The translations under genes were made by a program, and so were the position numbers. The notes beneath the pieces were generated by a model. The model was not told where the DNA came from. It saw only the letters and a program-made list of their open reading frames with translations, and ran no database searches. Source: Bacillota bacterium (lineage in GTDB: Bacteria; Bacillota; Dethiobacteria; DTU022; PWGO01). Taken from it: a stretch of DNA of 55,951 nt. This document shows, in pieces, positions 35,680 to 44,509 of this stretch (the first letter of the stretch is position 1; each line of letters begins with the position of its first letter). The stretch lies in contig JAAYSV010000039.1 in assembly GCA_012518215.1 (NCBI GenBank), positions 1-55,951 of the forward strand, written 5' to 3'.

Positions 35680-35708
35680 ATTATACATGTTTCGAATGCA
35701 TATTACAA
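35680..35708 (-). promoter_or_regulatory. promoter of the MCP-like gene
   Basis: On the minus strand TTGTAA (complement of 35703-35708) and TATAAT (complement of 35680-35685) are 17 bases apart. Confidence 0.65.
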
Positions 35709-35734
35709 AATCGAAACTTTTCTTTTTTGGTATA

Positions 35735-35763
35735 TTGACAAGCCTGCAAAACTATATGATAAT
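35735..35763 (+). promoter_or_regulatory. promoter of the Fur-family gene
   Basis: TTGACA at 35735-35740 and GATAAT at 35758-35763, 17-base spacer. The -10 box lies inside the Fur-box palindrome, so repressor binding would block RNA polymerase. Confidence 0.75.
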
Positions 35764-35771
35764 TATTATCA
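35757..35771. promoter_or_regulatory. Fur box (7-1-7 inverted repeat)
   Basis: TGATAATTATTATCA is a perfect 7-1-7 palindrome and equals the Bacillus subtilis Fur box consensus TGATAATnATTATCA; the related PerR consensus differs at two positions per arm. It overlaps the -10 box of the downstream regulator gene and implies autorepression. Confidence 0.85.
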
Positions 35772-35803
35772 GTTAGTAAGAATGAGCAGAGGGAAGTGAA
35801 GGT

Positions 35804-36235
35804 TTGAAAAGATATTCCATGATTATCAGAAAAAATGGCCTGCGGGTTACACCGCAAAGAGTGCTGATATTGAAACTGATACGCGAAAGCAGTCTTCATC
35901 CTTCAGCCGAATCGCTCTGTGTACACGCCCGCGAAAGATACCCGGGCTTGAGCTTGAATACGGTGTACAGGACCCTGGATTTATTTGAGAAAAAAGGGTT
36001 GGTCAAGAGGTTTGATTTCGGTGAAAATATCTATCGTTATGACGGCAATACTGCTCCTCACGCTCATTTTTACTGTGTGGAATGCAAGCGACTGCAAGAC
36101 ATGGAAGGGGAACACATGAATCTGATCCATCGGGTGGGAGAGCAATGCAGCATCAAATATGGCATAAAGGTTATTGCGCTTGAACTGTTGATACGGGGAA
36201 TATGCATGGAATGCATGAGGGGAAGGGAGGGGTGA
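35804..36235 (+). CDS. Fur-family metal-dependent repressor
   Basis: 143 residues. An N-terminal winged helix (LRVTPQRVLILKLI, then SLNTVYRTLDLFEKKGLV) binds DNA; the dimerisation domain has the metal ligands of the family (HAHFYCVEC, HxH and first Cys pair) and a second pair CMEC near the end, giving a structural Zn(Cys)4 site. Sequence alone does not separate Fur from PerR. The box at its promoter is of the Fur type, while the genes downstream (rubredoxin, desulfoferrodoxin) suit PerR or iron/oxygen control. The start is TTG 35804 after GAGGGAAGTGAAGG. In-frame ATG 35819 is an alternative. Confidence 0.88.
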   Translation: MKRYSMIIRKNGLRVTPQRVLILKLIRESSLHPSAESLCVHARERYPGLSLNTVYRTLDLFEKKGLVKRFDFGENIYRYDGNTAPHAHFYCVECKRLQDMEGEHMNLIHRVGEQCSIKYGIKVIALELLIRGICMECMRGREG

Positions 36236-36367
36236 AAGGCGAGAGATCGTGATCGAGAGAGCGGCATGGATTGTTTGGACCGATCGGGACGGTCCGGGTA
36301 TCGCCATAACTCTAACGAAAAATTTTAAAGGATAAAGAAAAAGAAATCATGGAGATGGGGTGGGAAT

Positions 36368-36526
36368 TTGGTCAAGACAGGCGGAAAGGTAAAAAACAAA
36401 CGGAAGGCTCCCGTGAAAAGAGTTGCGGCTGCAGCCATGAACAGGACGGGAGGATCATGTGCAGGAGTCAAGTACCCGTGTACCTATTCCTGCAAAAAAT
36501 GTTTTTTTGAATCTGTTTATCATTGA
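36368..36526 (+). CDS. possible 52-residue cysteine-rich microprotein
   Basis: TTG 36368 follows GGAGATGGGG by a few bases, and the frame runs 52 codons to TGA 36524-36526. The first half is very basic (KTGGKVKNKRKAPVKR); the second holds C31, C38, C42 and C45 (C-x6-C-x3-C-x2-C), which could bind zinc or an iron centre. It lies between the Fur-family gene and the rubredoxin-like gene and runs in the same direction; the stop overlaps the longest reading of the next frame by four bases. I recognise no family. It is too short for ordinary gene finders, so support is the ribosome site, the Cys pattern and the context. Confidence 0.45.
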   Translation: MVKTGGKVKNKRKAPVKRVAAAAMNRTGGSCAGVKYPCTYSCKKCFFESVYH

Positions 36527-36561
36527 AACAAGAGTTTTCATTCAGGTGTGAAAGGGGGACG

Positions 36562-36954
36562 ATGATGATGGTGAAGATGTGGCGGTGTATTGTCTGCGGC
36601 TATCTTCATGAAGGGGATGAACCCCCGGATTTGTGCCCGAAATGCGGGGCCCCGAAGGATAAATTTGAACTGTTGGATGAGGAAGAAACCGGGTTGATGA
36701 AAGATGCCTCCCTGACCAAGAGAAAATACGAACAGATCTTTGACCGGCTGGAAGAAATCAGGGAGATTGCTGAAGAAGGTATCGTCCTGGACCTCGATGA
36801 AGGATGCAACAAGATATTTGCCCGGGTAAAGGAAGATATCGCTGCCATTCATGGTATGATAGAAGATGAATTGTCGGGGCATGCAAAATATTGTATCTGG
36901 GTAAAGGCGGCGCAAGATGGGGAGATGGTCCCCCCAGAAACGAAAGAAAAATAA
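36562..36954 (+). CDS. rubredoxin-like domain protein with a helical C-terminal part
   Basis: 130 residues. The N-terminal ribbon has C9-x2-C12 and C25-x2-C28 ([12 protein letters not shown] then [12 protein letters not shown]), the short rubredoxin type of rubrerythrins, which lacks the long spacer of true rubredoxin. The remaining 95 residues form charged helices ([38 protein letters not shown]) without the ExxH di-iron motifs of rubrerythrin. It probably carries one Fe(Cys)4 and passes electrons to an oxygen-defence enzyme. Three ATG codons in a row (36562, 36565, 36568) follow GGGGG; any could be used. It lies 17 bases before the desulfoferrodoxin start. Confidence 0.82.
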   Translation: MMMVKMWRCIVCGYLHEGDEPPDLCPKCGAPKDKFELLDEEETGLMKDASLTKRKYEQIFDRLEEIREIAEEGIVLDLDEGCNKIFARVKEDIAAIHGMIEDELSGHAKYCIWVKAAQDGEMVPPETKEK

Positions 36955-36971
36955 TTGAGGGAGTGATTTCG

Positions 36972-37361
36972 GTGACCGAATTATTGCAGGTTTACAAATG
37001 CATGGTTTGCGGAAACATAGTGGAGGTTCTGCATACGGGAGTGGGCAAATTGGTCTGCTGTGGCCAGAACATGAACCTGTTTACGGAGAACACGGAGGAC
37101 GCCGCATACGAGAAGCATGTGCCGGCGGTAAGTAGAGAGGATGGAAAGGTGGTTGTGAAGATCGGTAGTGTCCCCCACCCGATGGAAGAGAAACATTATA
37201 TCGAATGGGTGGAGTTGATAGCGGGGAACAAGGTGTATCGTCAAACATTGCTACCCGGAGAGGAGCCGGAAGTTGTCTTCGATTGTGTGGAAGACGGGCA
37301 GATCGTGGTGCGGGAATATTGCAACATCCATGGCCTCTGGAAAACCGAGCTCGCGGATTGA
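36972..37361 (+). CDS. dfx: desulfoferrodoxin (superoxide reductase)
   Basis: 129 residues, two-iron type. Centre I is the desulforedoxin-like site C10-x2-C13 plus C29-C30. Centre II, the superoxide-reducing Fe(His)4Cys, is supplied by [16 protein letters not shown] and CNIHGLW. It reduces superoxide to hydrogen peroxide in the cytoplasm without releasing oxygen, using electrons from rubredoxin, encoded 180 bases downstream. The start is GTG 36972, preceded by GAGGGAG; the open frame upstream overlaps the previous gene. Its place behind a Fur-family gene suggests metal or oxidant control. Confidence 0.95.
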   Translation: MTELLQVYKCMVCGNIVEVLHTGVGKLVCCGQNMNLFTENTEDAAYEKHVPAVSREDGKVVVKIGSVPHPMEEKHYIEWVELIAGNKVYRQTLLPGEEPEVVFDCVEDGQIVVREYCNIHGLWKTELAD

Positions 37362-37539
37362 CCTGTTCCATGCTTTGTGAAATCATTGGCCTGTGGCCGG
37401 AACCGATTGTACAATATTTACCCCTGTGACGGGGAATTGTTTGAAAGTCATTTCCCCAATATCATGAATGCTGTCGGAGCCAGGTGACGGGTATCAGACG
37501 GAAAGAACAATTTCAGAACACACAAGGCGGTGTTATAAA

Positions 37540-37704
37540 ATGAAAAAGTATGTTTGTGAAGTATGTGATTATGTTTACGATCCGGCGGAGGGTGATCCTG
37601 ACAACGACATATCACCCGGTACGGCTTTTGAAGATCTGCCCGACGATTGGGAATGTCCGGTCTGTGGTGTCGGGAAAGATGAATTTGTTGAAATAATCGA
37701 GTAA
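37540..37704 (+). CDS. rubredoxin
   Basis: 54 residues, the canonical size. C6-x2-C9 and C39-x2-C42 bind one iron; [30 protein letters not shown] is almost a textbook rubredoxin core. It serves as the electron donor to the desulfoferrodoxin upstream. ATG 37540 follows AAGGCGGTG. The gene ends 14 bases before the clpB start, so read-through into clpB is likely. Confidence 0.96.
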   Translation: MKKYVCEVCDYVYDPAEGDPDNDISPGTAFEDLPDDWECPVCGVGKDEFVEIIE

Positions 37705-37718
37705 CAGGTGATCGAAAA

Positions 37719-40316
37719 GTGGATATCAATCTTTTTACACAGAAATCAAGGGAAGCCATGGAGATGGCCCAGCGTGAAGCTCTTGAGCGGGGGCATCAGG
37801 TCCTGAACCCTTTACATCTTCTTTCAGCATTGCTGGCACAGGAGAAGGGGATGACTGTCCGGCTTTTCCAGGAAATCGGCGTTGATCAACAGCAACTTGA
37901 ACAGGGATTGGAAAAATTGCTGGGGAAAATTCCCCGTGTGTCCGGCTACCAGGGCGCGTTGCAGATGAGCCCCAACCTGACTCGTGTTTTATACAGGGCG
38001 GAGCAGGAAACGAAACAGCTCATGGATGAATATATAAGCGCGGAACATCTGTTGCTGGCAATGATAGAGGTCGGTGAAGATGACCTGAAGTCACTTCTGT
38101 CACAGCAGGGTGTTGGCCGGAACTCCATGCTCAATGCTTTGAAATCGGTACGTGGTTCCCAACGAGTTACTTCCGACCAACCGGAAGCAACCTACGAGGC
38201 CTTGACTCGCTATGGCCGTGACCTGATTGCCCTGGCGGCGGAAGGGAAACTGGATCCAGTCATCGGGCGGGATGATGAGGCCCGCCGGATCATGGAAATA
38301 TTGTCCCGGCGCACCAAGAACAATCCGGTGCTGATCGGGGAACCGGGCGTGGGCAAAACTGCCGTGGTTGAAGGGTTGGCCCGGCGTATCGTGGCCGGGG
38401 ACGTACCGGAAGGTTTGAAAGGCAAGAAGGTCATTGCCCTTGACCTCGGGGCACTGCTGGCAGGGGCCAAATATCGCGGTGAATTTGAAGAGCGGCTCAA
38501 GGCGGTGCTGAAAGAAGTCCAGGAGGCGGCGGGTAATGTGATTCTTTTCATCGATGAATTGCATACCGTGGTCGGAGCCGGTGCCACCGGGGAAGGGGCC
38601 ATGGATGCCAGCAATCTGTTGAAACCGATGCTGGCCCGCGGGGAATTGAAAGCGGTCGGGGCCACGACCATAGATGAATACAGGAAACATATCGAGAAAG
38701 ATGCGGCATTGGAACGGCGATTTCAACCGGTGCTGATCGAGCCTCCCTCGGTTGAAGACACGGTTTCGATACTGCGTGGCCTGAAGGAACGATATGAGGT
38801 ACACCACGGGGTACGCATCCAGGATGCAGCTCTCATTGCCGCGGCGGTTCTTTCCGACCGTTATATCACCGATCGATTCCTTCCTGACAAGGCTATCGAC
38901 CTTATGGACGAAGCGGCAGCACACCTGCGCATACAGATCGACAGCATGCCTGCGGTTCTGGATGAGATAACTCGCCGGGTGATGCAACTTGAAATCGAGG
39001 AAGCTGCTCTAAAAAAAGAAAAGGACCCTTCATCCAGGGAGAGCCTGGATAGGCTTCAGAAAGAGTTGAAGAAATTGCGCCTGGAAGCGGAGGCCATGAA
39101 AAAGCAATGGGAAGAAGAGAAAAAATCGATCTCCAAGGTGCAGGAAATCAAGAAAGAGATCGAGGAAGTACGCATGGCAGCGGAAAAGGCGGAAAGAGAA
39201 TATGATCTCAACCGGGCGGCTGAACTGAAATATGGCCGTCTCAATGAACTGGAACGTTCCCTGAAAGAAGAAGAGGAGCGGCTGGCAAACAAACATGAAC
39301 AGGAGATGTTCCTGAACGAAGAGGTTAGCGAGGAAGACATCGCCAGGGTTGTCAGCCGATGGACAGGCATACAGGTAAGCAGCATTCTGGAAGGTGAACG
39401 CGAAAGATTGATACGGCTGGAAGAAATTTTGCATCGGCGGGTAATCGGCCAGGAGGAAGCCGTGAGTGCTGTTGCCGATGCGGTCATCAGGGCTCGTAGC
39501 GGGATCAAAGACCCCAATCGGCCGGTGGGCAGTTTCATTTTCCTGGGCCCCACGGGGGTGGGGAAAACAGAACTCAGCAGATCACTGGCGGAGGCCCTGT
39601 TTGGAGATGAGCGCAGCATGGTTCGCCTTGACATGTCCGAGTACATGGAAAAACATGCAGTGGCGCGCCTGATAGGAGCCCCCCCGGGTTACGTCGGATA
39701 CGATGAAGGCGGTCAGCTGACCGAAGCGGTGCGCAGGAGGCCTTACAGCGTGATTCTTTTCGACGAGATCGAAAAAGCGCATCCCGAGGTATTCAACGTC
39801 CTGTTGCAGATACTGGATGACGGGCGTCTTACCGATGGCAGGGGGCGTACGGTCGATTTCCGCAATACGATCATCATCATGACTTCCAATATCGGCAGCC
39901 AGGAGATATTGTCTTATCAGGAAAAAGAAGGCGAATATGACCGGATGAAAGAAATTGTGCTGGGAATGTTGAGGCAGTATTTCCGGCCCGAGTTTCTCAA
40001 CAGGGTCGATGAAATTATTGTTTTCCATGTGCTCAAACCTGATCAGATCACCGGAATCACTCTTCTTTTGCTGGAACGACTTCGAGACAGACTTCTGGAG
40101 AGCACCTCCCTGTGCCTGAAATGGAAACAGGAGGTAGTTGATTATCTTGCTGAAAAGGGATATGACCCCACTTACGGGGCCCGTCCCCTGAAGCGGCTCA
40201 TTCAGCAGGAAGTGGAGACTCCTCTGTCGCGCAAGATAGTGGCCGGGGAAATCAAGCCCGACGGGGTGATCACGATGTGTCTGGATGATCGCGGCGGCCT
40301 ATATTTCGATTGTTGA
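37719..40316 (+). CDS. clpB: ATP-dependent disaggregase ClpB
   Basis: 865 residues, full length. N-terminal Clp repeat domain (1-150), first AAA+ module ([28 protein letters not shown]), coiled-coil middle domain (about 410-525, charged, ending [20 protein letters not shown]), second AAA+ module ([42 protein letters not shown]) and the D2 small domain ([15 protein letters not shown]). It threads aggregated proteins through the hexamer with DnaK/DnaJ. The middle domain marks it as ClpB rather than ClpA/ClpC. GTG start at 37719. No CIRCE or CtsR box is visible. The link to rubredoxin suggests expression under oxidative stress. Confidence 0.97.
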   Translation: MDINLFTQKSREAMEMAQREALERGHQVLNPLHLLSALLAQEKGMTVRLFQEIGVDQQQLEQGLEKLLGKIPRVSGYQGALQMSPNLTRVLYRAEQETKQLMDEYISAEHLLLAMIEVGEDDLKSLLSQQGVGRNSMLNALKSVRGSQRVTSDQPEATYEALTRYGRDLIALAAEGKLDPVIGRDDEARRIMEILSRRTKNNPVLIGEPGVGKTAVVEGLARRIVAGDVPEGLKGKKVIALDLGALLAGAKYRGEFEERLKAVLKEVQEAAGNVILFIDELHTVVGAGATGEGAMDASNLLKPMLARGELKAVGATTIDEYRKHIEKDAALERRFQPVLIEPPSVEDTVSILRGLKERYEVHHGVRIQDAALIAAAVLSDRYITDRFLPDKAIDLMDEAAAHLRIQIDSMPAVLDEITRRVMQLEIEEAALKKEKDPSSRESLDRLQKELKKLRLEAEAMKKQWEEEKKSISKVQEIKKEIEEVRMAAEKAEREYDLNRAAELKYGRLNELERSLKEEEERLANKHEQEMFLNEEVSEEDIARVVSRWTGIQVSSILEGERERLIRLEEILHRRVIGQEEAVSAVADAVIRARSGIKDPNRPVGSFIFLGPTGVGKTELSRSLAEALFGDERSMVRLDMSEYMEKHAVARLIGAPPGYVGYDEGGQLTEAVRRRPYSVILFDEIEKAHPEVFNVLLQILDDGRLTDGRGRTVDFRNTIIIMTSNIGSQEILSYQEKEGEYDRMKEIVLGMLRQYFRPEFLNRVDEIIVFHVLKPDQITGITLLLLERLRDRLLESTSLCLKWKQEVVDYLAEKGYDPTYGARPLKRLIQQEVETPLSRKIVAGEIKPDGVITMCLDDRGGLYFDC

Positions 40317-40345
40317 TCGGGGCCATGACACGTATTGTCAATGGC

Positions 40346-40377
40346 AGGCGGGGTGGCATTGTCCACTCCGCCTTTTG
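40346..40377 (+). terminator. intrinsic terminator after clpB
   Basis: AGGCGGGGTGG (40346-40356) pairs with CCACTCCGCCT (40363-40373), followed by TTTT. Confidence 0.8.
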
Positions 40378-40495
40378 ATTGTCAAATTCCCGGAGGGCAA
40401 AAATGTGGCAGAAGCGTGGCCGGAATGATAATATATAGTAAAAATACGGGGTAGCAATTATTACAGAAATATTCCTGTCGGGGAAAGGGAAAAAG

Positions 40496-41599
40496 ATGCA
40501 CATTGCAGAGATCGTGAAACACTTCAAATTCGAGGGCGGATACGCGGGGGCCGACCAGCTTGCATCCGGTCATATCAATGATACCTATGTCGTTGTTTTT
40601 GTCGGGGCAGGCGGCCAGAAAAGACGTTATATCCTGCAACGGATAAACCGGAATGTATTCAAGGATCCCGGCCTGCTGATGGATAATATCGTCAGGGTTA
40701 CCCGTCACCTGCAGAAAAGGATCGTGGAAAACGGGGGTGATCCGGCCCGTGAAACCATGAATGTTATTCCCACGCGGGGCGGCAACAGCTACCACAGGAC
40801 AGGAACGGGGGACTGCTGGCGTGCCTATGATTTTGTTGAAGGGGCGCGATCGTACCAGAAGGTGGAAGACCCCTTGCAGTTTTACCATGCGGGCAGGGCT
40901 GTGGGCAGATTCCAGATGCTCCTTGATGATTTTCCTGCCGGGACCCTTCATGAAACCATCCCCGGTTTTCATGATACCCCCGGGCGCTTGAATGTTCTTT
41001 TTCAGGCGGTGGAAAAGAACAGTGCAGGCCGTGCCGATCTTGTAGTTGCCGAGATTGATTTTGTGAAAAAAAGGGCTGCCGACACGAAAGTGCTTGTTGA
41101 TCTGCTTGCCGAAGGCAAACTCCCCTTGCGGGTCATCCACAATGATACCAAGTTCAACAATGTATTGATCGATGACGAGACGGGCGAGGGCATCTGTCTG
41201 GTTGATCTGGATACGGTGATGCCCGGACTGTCCCTGTACGATTTTGGTGATGCTATACGCTATGGTTCCAGTACCGCCGCCGAGGATGAACCGGATCTTT
41301 CCAGGGTGAAGATGGATATGGTGCTGTACGAACAATTCTGCCGGGGATATTTGCAGGAGACTGCCCATTTTTTGACTCCCCTGGAGATCGAGTACCTGCC
41401 TTTCTCGGCCAGGTTGATCACTCTAGAATGCGGCATCCGCTTTCTGACCGATTATATCGAGGGGGATCTGTATTTCAAGACACAACGGAAAGATCAAAAC
41501 CTTGATCGTGCCCGTACCCAGTTCAAACTGGTGAGTGATATGGAAAACAACATGAAACGGATGCAGGCCATTGTTGAAAAATATTCTGATGCCGGATAG
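40496..41599 (+). CDS. sugar kinase of the aminoglycoside phosphotransferase superfamily, NahK-like
   Basis: 367 residues. The N-lobe has SGHINDTYVV and YILQRINRNVFKDP, as in N-acetylhexosamine 1-kinase (NahK) of the lacto-N-biose/galacto-N-biose pathway. The catalytic loop is VIHNDTKFNNVLID (Brenner motif HxDxxxxN) and the metal site is LVDLDT. It probably phosphorylates N-acetylhexosamine or a similar free sugar at C1. With the fucosidases and chitinase-like enzymes in the window, salvage of mucin-type sugars is a coherent reading. GGGGAAAGGG precedes the ATG. Other members phosphorylate choline or homoserine, so the substrate remains open. Confidence 0.78.
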   Translation: MHIAEIVKHFKFEGGYAGADQLASGHINDTYVVVFVGAGGQKRRYILQRINRNVFKDPGLLMDNIVRVTRHLQKRIVENGGDPARETMNVIPTRGGNSYHRTGTGDCWRAYDFVEGARSYQKVEDPLQFYHAGRAVGRFQMLLDDFPAGTLHETIPGFHDTPGRLNVLFQAVEKNSAGRADLVVAEIDFVKKRAADTKVLVDLLAEGKLPLRVIHNDTKFNNVLIDDETGEGICLVDLDTVMPGLSLYDFGDAIRYGSSTAAEDEPDLSRVKMDMVLYEQFCRGYLQETAHFLTPLEIEYLPFSARLITLECGIRFLTDYIEGDLYFKTQRKDQNLDRARTQFKLVSDMENNMKRMQAIVEKYSDAG

Positions 41600-41656
41600 G
41601 CGGCCGGGGGCCCGGTACGGGCCGATGCAGTTGAAAGGAAAGGTTTCAAAAAGGCC

Positions 41657-42118
41657 ATGAGCAAGATAATCGGTATCATATCCGACACGCACGGGCTCCT
41701 TCGTGAGGAGGCGATCGAAGCGTTACAAGGCAGCGATCTCATCCTCCATGCCGGTGATATAGGTACACCGGAAGTGATACGGACACTCGAGAAGATTGCC
41801 CCCGTGGTTGCAGTCCGGGGCAACATGGACCGGGGTTTCTGGGCTGACGACTACCCTTTGACACAGGTGGCGGAATGTGGGCACCGGACATTTTACATCC
41901 TCCATGACCTCAAGAAACTGGAGATCGATCCTGCCAGGGCTGAATTCGATGTGGTCGTCAGCGGGCATACCCATCGTTTGTCGGAGGAGTGGAAGGATGG
42001 AGCCCTGTATCTGAACCCCGGCAGTGCCGGTCCCCGAAGATTCGGGTTGCCGGTAACTCTCCTCCGGCTGAAGGTAGAGAAAGAGAGCATGGAGGTTTTA
42101 CCCGTTACCTTGATCTGA
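41657..42118 (+). CDS. YfcE/MJ0936-type metallophosphoesterase
   Basis: 153 residues with the five calcineurin-like motifs: ISDTHG (9-14), HAGDIG (31-36), VRGNMDR (53-59), and GHTHR late, then LNPGSAGPRR. Two Mn/Ni ions hydrolyse phosphodiesters. The AGGAAAGG ribosome site precedes the ATG. Located 57 bases after the sugar kinase, probably the same transcript. The physiological substrate of such enzymes is generally not known. It converges with the ABC-F gene. Confidence 0.9.
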   Translation: MSKIIGIISDTHGLLREEAIEALQGSDLILHAGDIGTPEVIRTLEKIAPVVAVRGNMDRGFWADDYPLTQVAECGHRTFYILHDLKKLEIDPARAEFDVVVSGHTHRLSEEWKDGALYLNPGSAGPRRFGLPVTLLRLKVEKESMEVLPVTLI

Positions 42119-42148
42119 TAGATCGGGTAAAAGCGCCTGCCCCGGGGT

Positions 42149-44104
42149 TCAGGGATCCGGTTCCTCGGGAGGAAGCATCTCAAGTCTGGTGGCGGCTTTC
42201 TCCCATCGTGCATAGAGATCCTTGATTTTTTTTCGGGTCTGTTCCAGCTGTTCTGCAAGGCCCCTTGCTTTCTGGAAATCATCGTAGGTTCCTGGCCGGG
42301 CCAGCTTCAATTCCAACATCTTTTTTGTTTTCTCGGCATAACTGATTTCCTCTTCCAGGTTGGCGACGATCGCCTCCATTTCACGTTTGTGTCTCCTGAG
42401 GGCCAGCATCTCCTCCCTGCGTCTCTTCTTTATTTCCCTTTCCCGGAGCCTCTGCTGCCGGGCTTCTTTCTTGCCGTCGGTTTCCGGGCCAATTTTATCA
42501 CCGGCCCGTTCTTTCATCTCCAGATAGGCCTGGAAAGAATATGGATATAGATTTGCTTGAACATCCTCGATTGCCAGTACAGCCGTTGCCAGGCGGGAGA
42601 TGAAATAGCGATCATGAGAAACCAGCATGATTGTTCCCGGATAGGCGGAAAGCGATTTTTCCAGTTGTTCAATTCCACCGATATCCAGATAATTGGTGGG
42701 CTCATCCATGACCAGGAAATTGCTATCGGAGACCGCGATCCTGGCCAGGGCCAGGCGGCTTTTTTCACCGCCGCTCAAATCCCGGGCGGTCTTGAAGACA
42801 TCATCTCCCCGGAAGAGATAAGAGGCCAGATAGCTGCGCGCCTCCGACTCCGACATTGCCGAGACATCCATGACATTTTCAAGGACGGTGGCATCGTGAT
42901 CAAGCTGTTCATGTTCCTGATCGAAATAGATCATCTTGACCCCCGGCCCCCTCCTGATCGAGCCGCTGTCGGGAAGCATCTCACCGGTGACCATGCGCAG
43001 GAGAGTGGTTTTGCCCGATCCGTTGGGGCCCATGACGGCGACCCGCTCTCCCCGTCTGATCTTGAAAGAAATATTTCCAAAAAGATTCATGTCGTGGAAA
43101 GATTTGCTGACTTCATCAAAGGCCAGGACAATATTGCTGCCTCTCCCGGTAAATTGGAATCGGGGTTTCATTTTTAGGCTGTCTTGCGTTTTTTCCACCA
43201 ATGTTAGTCTGTCCACCATTTTCTTCCGGCTCCGTGCCCTCTTGATTTCATCTGTCGATGCGTTGCGGATAAAATCCAGGTCCTTTTTGATAATTTGTTG
43301 CTGTTTCCTGTATGCCCTCTCTGCAGCAATTCTTTCCATCTCTCTCTGTTTGGAGAAGGAAGAGTAATTTCCCCTGTAAGTTCTGATCACTGAATTTTCC
43401 AGAATGGAAATTTTGTGGACGAAGCGATCAAGGAAATAGCGGTCGTGGGAGACGATCAAAAGCGCCCCGCGCCAGGCATGCAGATAATTTTCAAGCCAGG
43501 CAGTGGCTTCCGGGTCCAGGTTATTGGTGGGTTCGTCCAGGATGAGCAGGTCATGATCCCGCAGGAGAAGGGAAGCCAACTGCGCCCGGGTTTTTTCTCC
43601 GCCGCTCAGAGTGGACATTTCCTGCAATAGTTCTTTCTCGGTAAAGCCCAGGCCATGAATAACGCCAAGGAGTATTCTTTCAAAATCGTAACCGTCCATG
43701 AATTCGAGACGGCAGGACAGTTCACTGTATTTATCCATCAGGGAGTGCAGGGCAGCTCTGTCGTCCCTGATTTCGGGCCGGGCCATTTTGTTTTCTATTT
43801 TTGCCAGTTTCTCCTTCAATGCAAAAAGATCCTGTCTGGATTCCTTCAGAAAATCCTCCAGGGATGTGCCGGGCAGAGGTTCCGGTTTCTGGCTCAGATA
43901 GCCACAAGTCAGGCCCCGGGCAAGGGCGACCTGTCCCTCATCTGCTTTTTCCTCTCCCACGATGATCCTGAGGAAAGTGGTTTTCCCGGAGCCGTTGGCA
44001 CCCACGAGCCCGATCTTCTCACCGGCCCCGATACGAAATGAGACCCCCGCAAGAACCTTCTTGGATCCATATGACTTGTGAAGATTGCTGATATTTAAAA
44101 TCAT
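42149..44104 (-). CDS. ABC-F family ribosome-associated ATPase
   Basis: 651 residues, two tandem ATPase domains, no membrane segment. First: GANGSGKTT, LSGGEKTRAQLA, LLILDEPTNNLD. Second: GPNGSGKTT, LSGGEKSRLALA, FLVMDEPTNYLD. Between them lies the interdomain linker helix region (about 230-320, QREMERIAAERAYRKQQQ...), which reaches the peptidyl-transferase centre; after them a long basic coiled-coil tail (about 535-640). The layout is that of Bacillota YdiF-type ABC-F proteins, which act on stalled ribosomes and in some branches protect against antibiotics. An apparent transcription attenuator in its leader fits drug-inducible control (see 44221-44253). RBS AGGAAGATGGGG precedes the ATG. Confidence 0.93.
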   Translation of the reverse strand: MILNISNLHKSYGSKKVLAGVSFRIGAGEKIGLVGANGSGKTTFLRIIVGEEKADEGQVALARGLTCGYLSQKPEPLPGTSLEDFLKESRQDLFALKEKLAKIENKMARPEIRDDRAALHSLMDKYSELSCRLEFMDGYDFERILLGVIHGLGFTEKELLQEMSTLSGGEKTRAQLASLLLRDHDLLILDEPTNNLDPEATAWLENYLHAWRGALLIVSHDRYFLDRFVHKISILENSVIRTYRGNYSSFSKQREMERIAAERAYRKQQQIIKKDLDFIRNASTDEIKRARSRKKMVDRLTLVEKTQDSLKMKPRFQFTGRGSNIVLAFDEVSKSFHDMNLFGNISFKIRRGERVAVMGPNGSGKTTLLRMVTGEMLPDSGSIRRGPGVKMIYFDQEHEQLDHDATVLENVMDVSAMSESEARSYLASYLFRGDDVFKTARDLSGGEKSRLALARIAVSDSNFLVMDEPTNYLDIGGIEQLEKSLSAYPGTIMLVSHDRYFISRLATAVLAIEDVQANLYPYSFQAYLEMKERAGDKIGPETDGKKEARQQRLREREIKKRRREEMLALRRHKREMEAIVANLEEEISYAEKTKKMLELKLARPGTYDDFQKARGLAEQLEQTRKKIKDLYARWEKAATRLEMLPPEEPDP

Positions 44105-44220
44105 TACCCCATCTTCCTGATGTAAAGAATTTGTTCAATTATCATCTTACCCGAGCCACGAAAGAATTTGAAGCTAGCGGATGGATATGAGAAAAACGGT
44201 CACATGCTGCAAATGCTGTA

Positions 44221-44253
44221 AAAGAAAAACCCGCCCGGCGGGAACCGGGCGGG
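44221..44253 (-). terminator. terminator-like hairpin in the ABC-F leader (attenuator)
   Basis: On the minus strand CCCGCCCGG and CCGGGCGGG form a 9-bp stem with a six-base loop (44230-44253), followed by TTTTTCTTT (complement of 44221-44229). It lies about 117 bases before the ABC-F ATG, and no other minus-strand gene lies upstream, so it stops the ABC-F transcript itself unless read through. Confidence 0.8.
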
Positions 44254-44451
44254 AATTCAATGAAGTGGATTGTTCCGAAGCGCCCTGCCCCGCTGGTATG
44301 TTTCCATGGGATCATCGTTGCAGTCAACACTTCAGAATCCACTTCCTGATCAATAGTCTGTATATTACGGACAATATTAAAACAGGTAATCATAGGCAAT
44401 CGTGGCGGGGCAGGCCAGGTGTCCCTTCAACGCAAGATTTTTGAAACAGGG

Positions 44452-44483
44452 TGCAATATATAGTTGACAAAATGCAATATATA
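44452..44483 (+). repeat. two direct repeats TGCAATATATA spaced 21 bp, around the XRE promoter
   Basis: Copies at 44452-44462 and 44473-44483 start exactly 21 bases apart (two helix turns). TTGACA at 44464-44469 lies between them. They look like tandem operator half-sites for the regulator encoded just downstream. Confidence 0.7.
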
Positions 44484-44509
44484 TGTTACATCAATATAGG
44501 GAGGTGGCC

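Larger units (their letters stand above)
44105..44509. other. divergent region between ABC-F and XRE genes
   Basis: About 400 bases: ABC-F leader with a terminator-like hairpin on the minus strand, and the XRE promoter with direct repeats on the plus strand. No good minus-strand promoter consensus was found; TAATAT elements on the minus strand near 44366-44385 are the best -10 candidates. Confidence 0.5.

Noticed and set aside
36276-36293. GGACCG...CGGTCC hairpin after the Fur-family gene
   Set aside because: No following T run; may be a processing site at most, so not called as a terminator.
34208-36303. 15-bp direct repeat ACGGTCCGGGTATCG at 34208-34222 and 36289-36303, flanking the MCP-like and Fur-family genes
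   Set aside because: About one shared 15-mer is expected by chance in 56 kb; there are no inverted ends, transposase or composition break.
37433-37458. GGGGAA...TTCCCC hairpin between desulfoferrodoxin and rubredoxin
   Set aside because: No T run on either strand and a long loop; not a terminator.
38100-38987. 295-codon minus-strand frame inside clpB
   Set aside because: Antisense shadow of the first AAA+ module of ClpB; no ribosome site.
40382-41368. 328-codon minus-strand frame
   Set aside because: Antisense to the NahK-like kinase, whose motifs are unmistakable; the frame has no family-like sequence.
44142-44399. 85-codon minus-strand frame through the ABC-F leader hairpin
   Set aside because: It overlaps the terminator-like stem and lacks a ribosome site; kept only as a remark under the attenuator finding.
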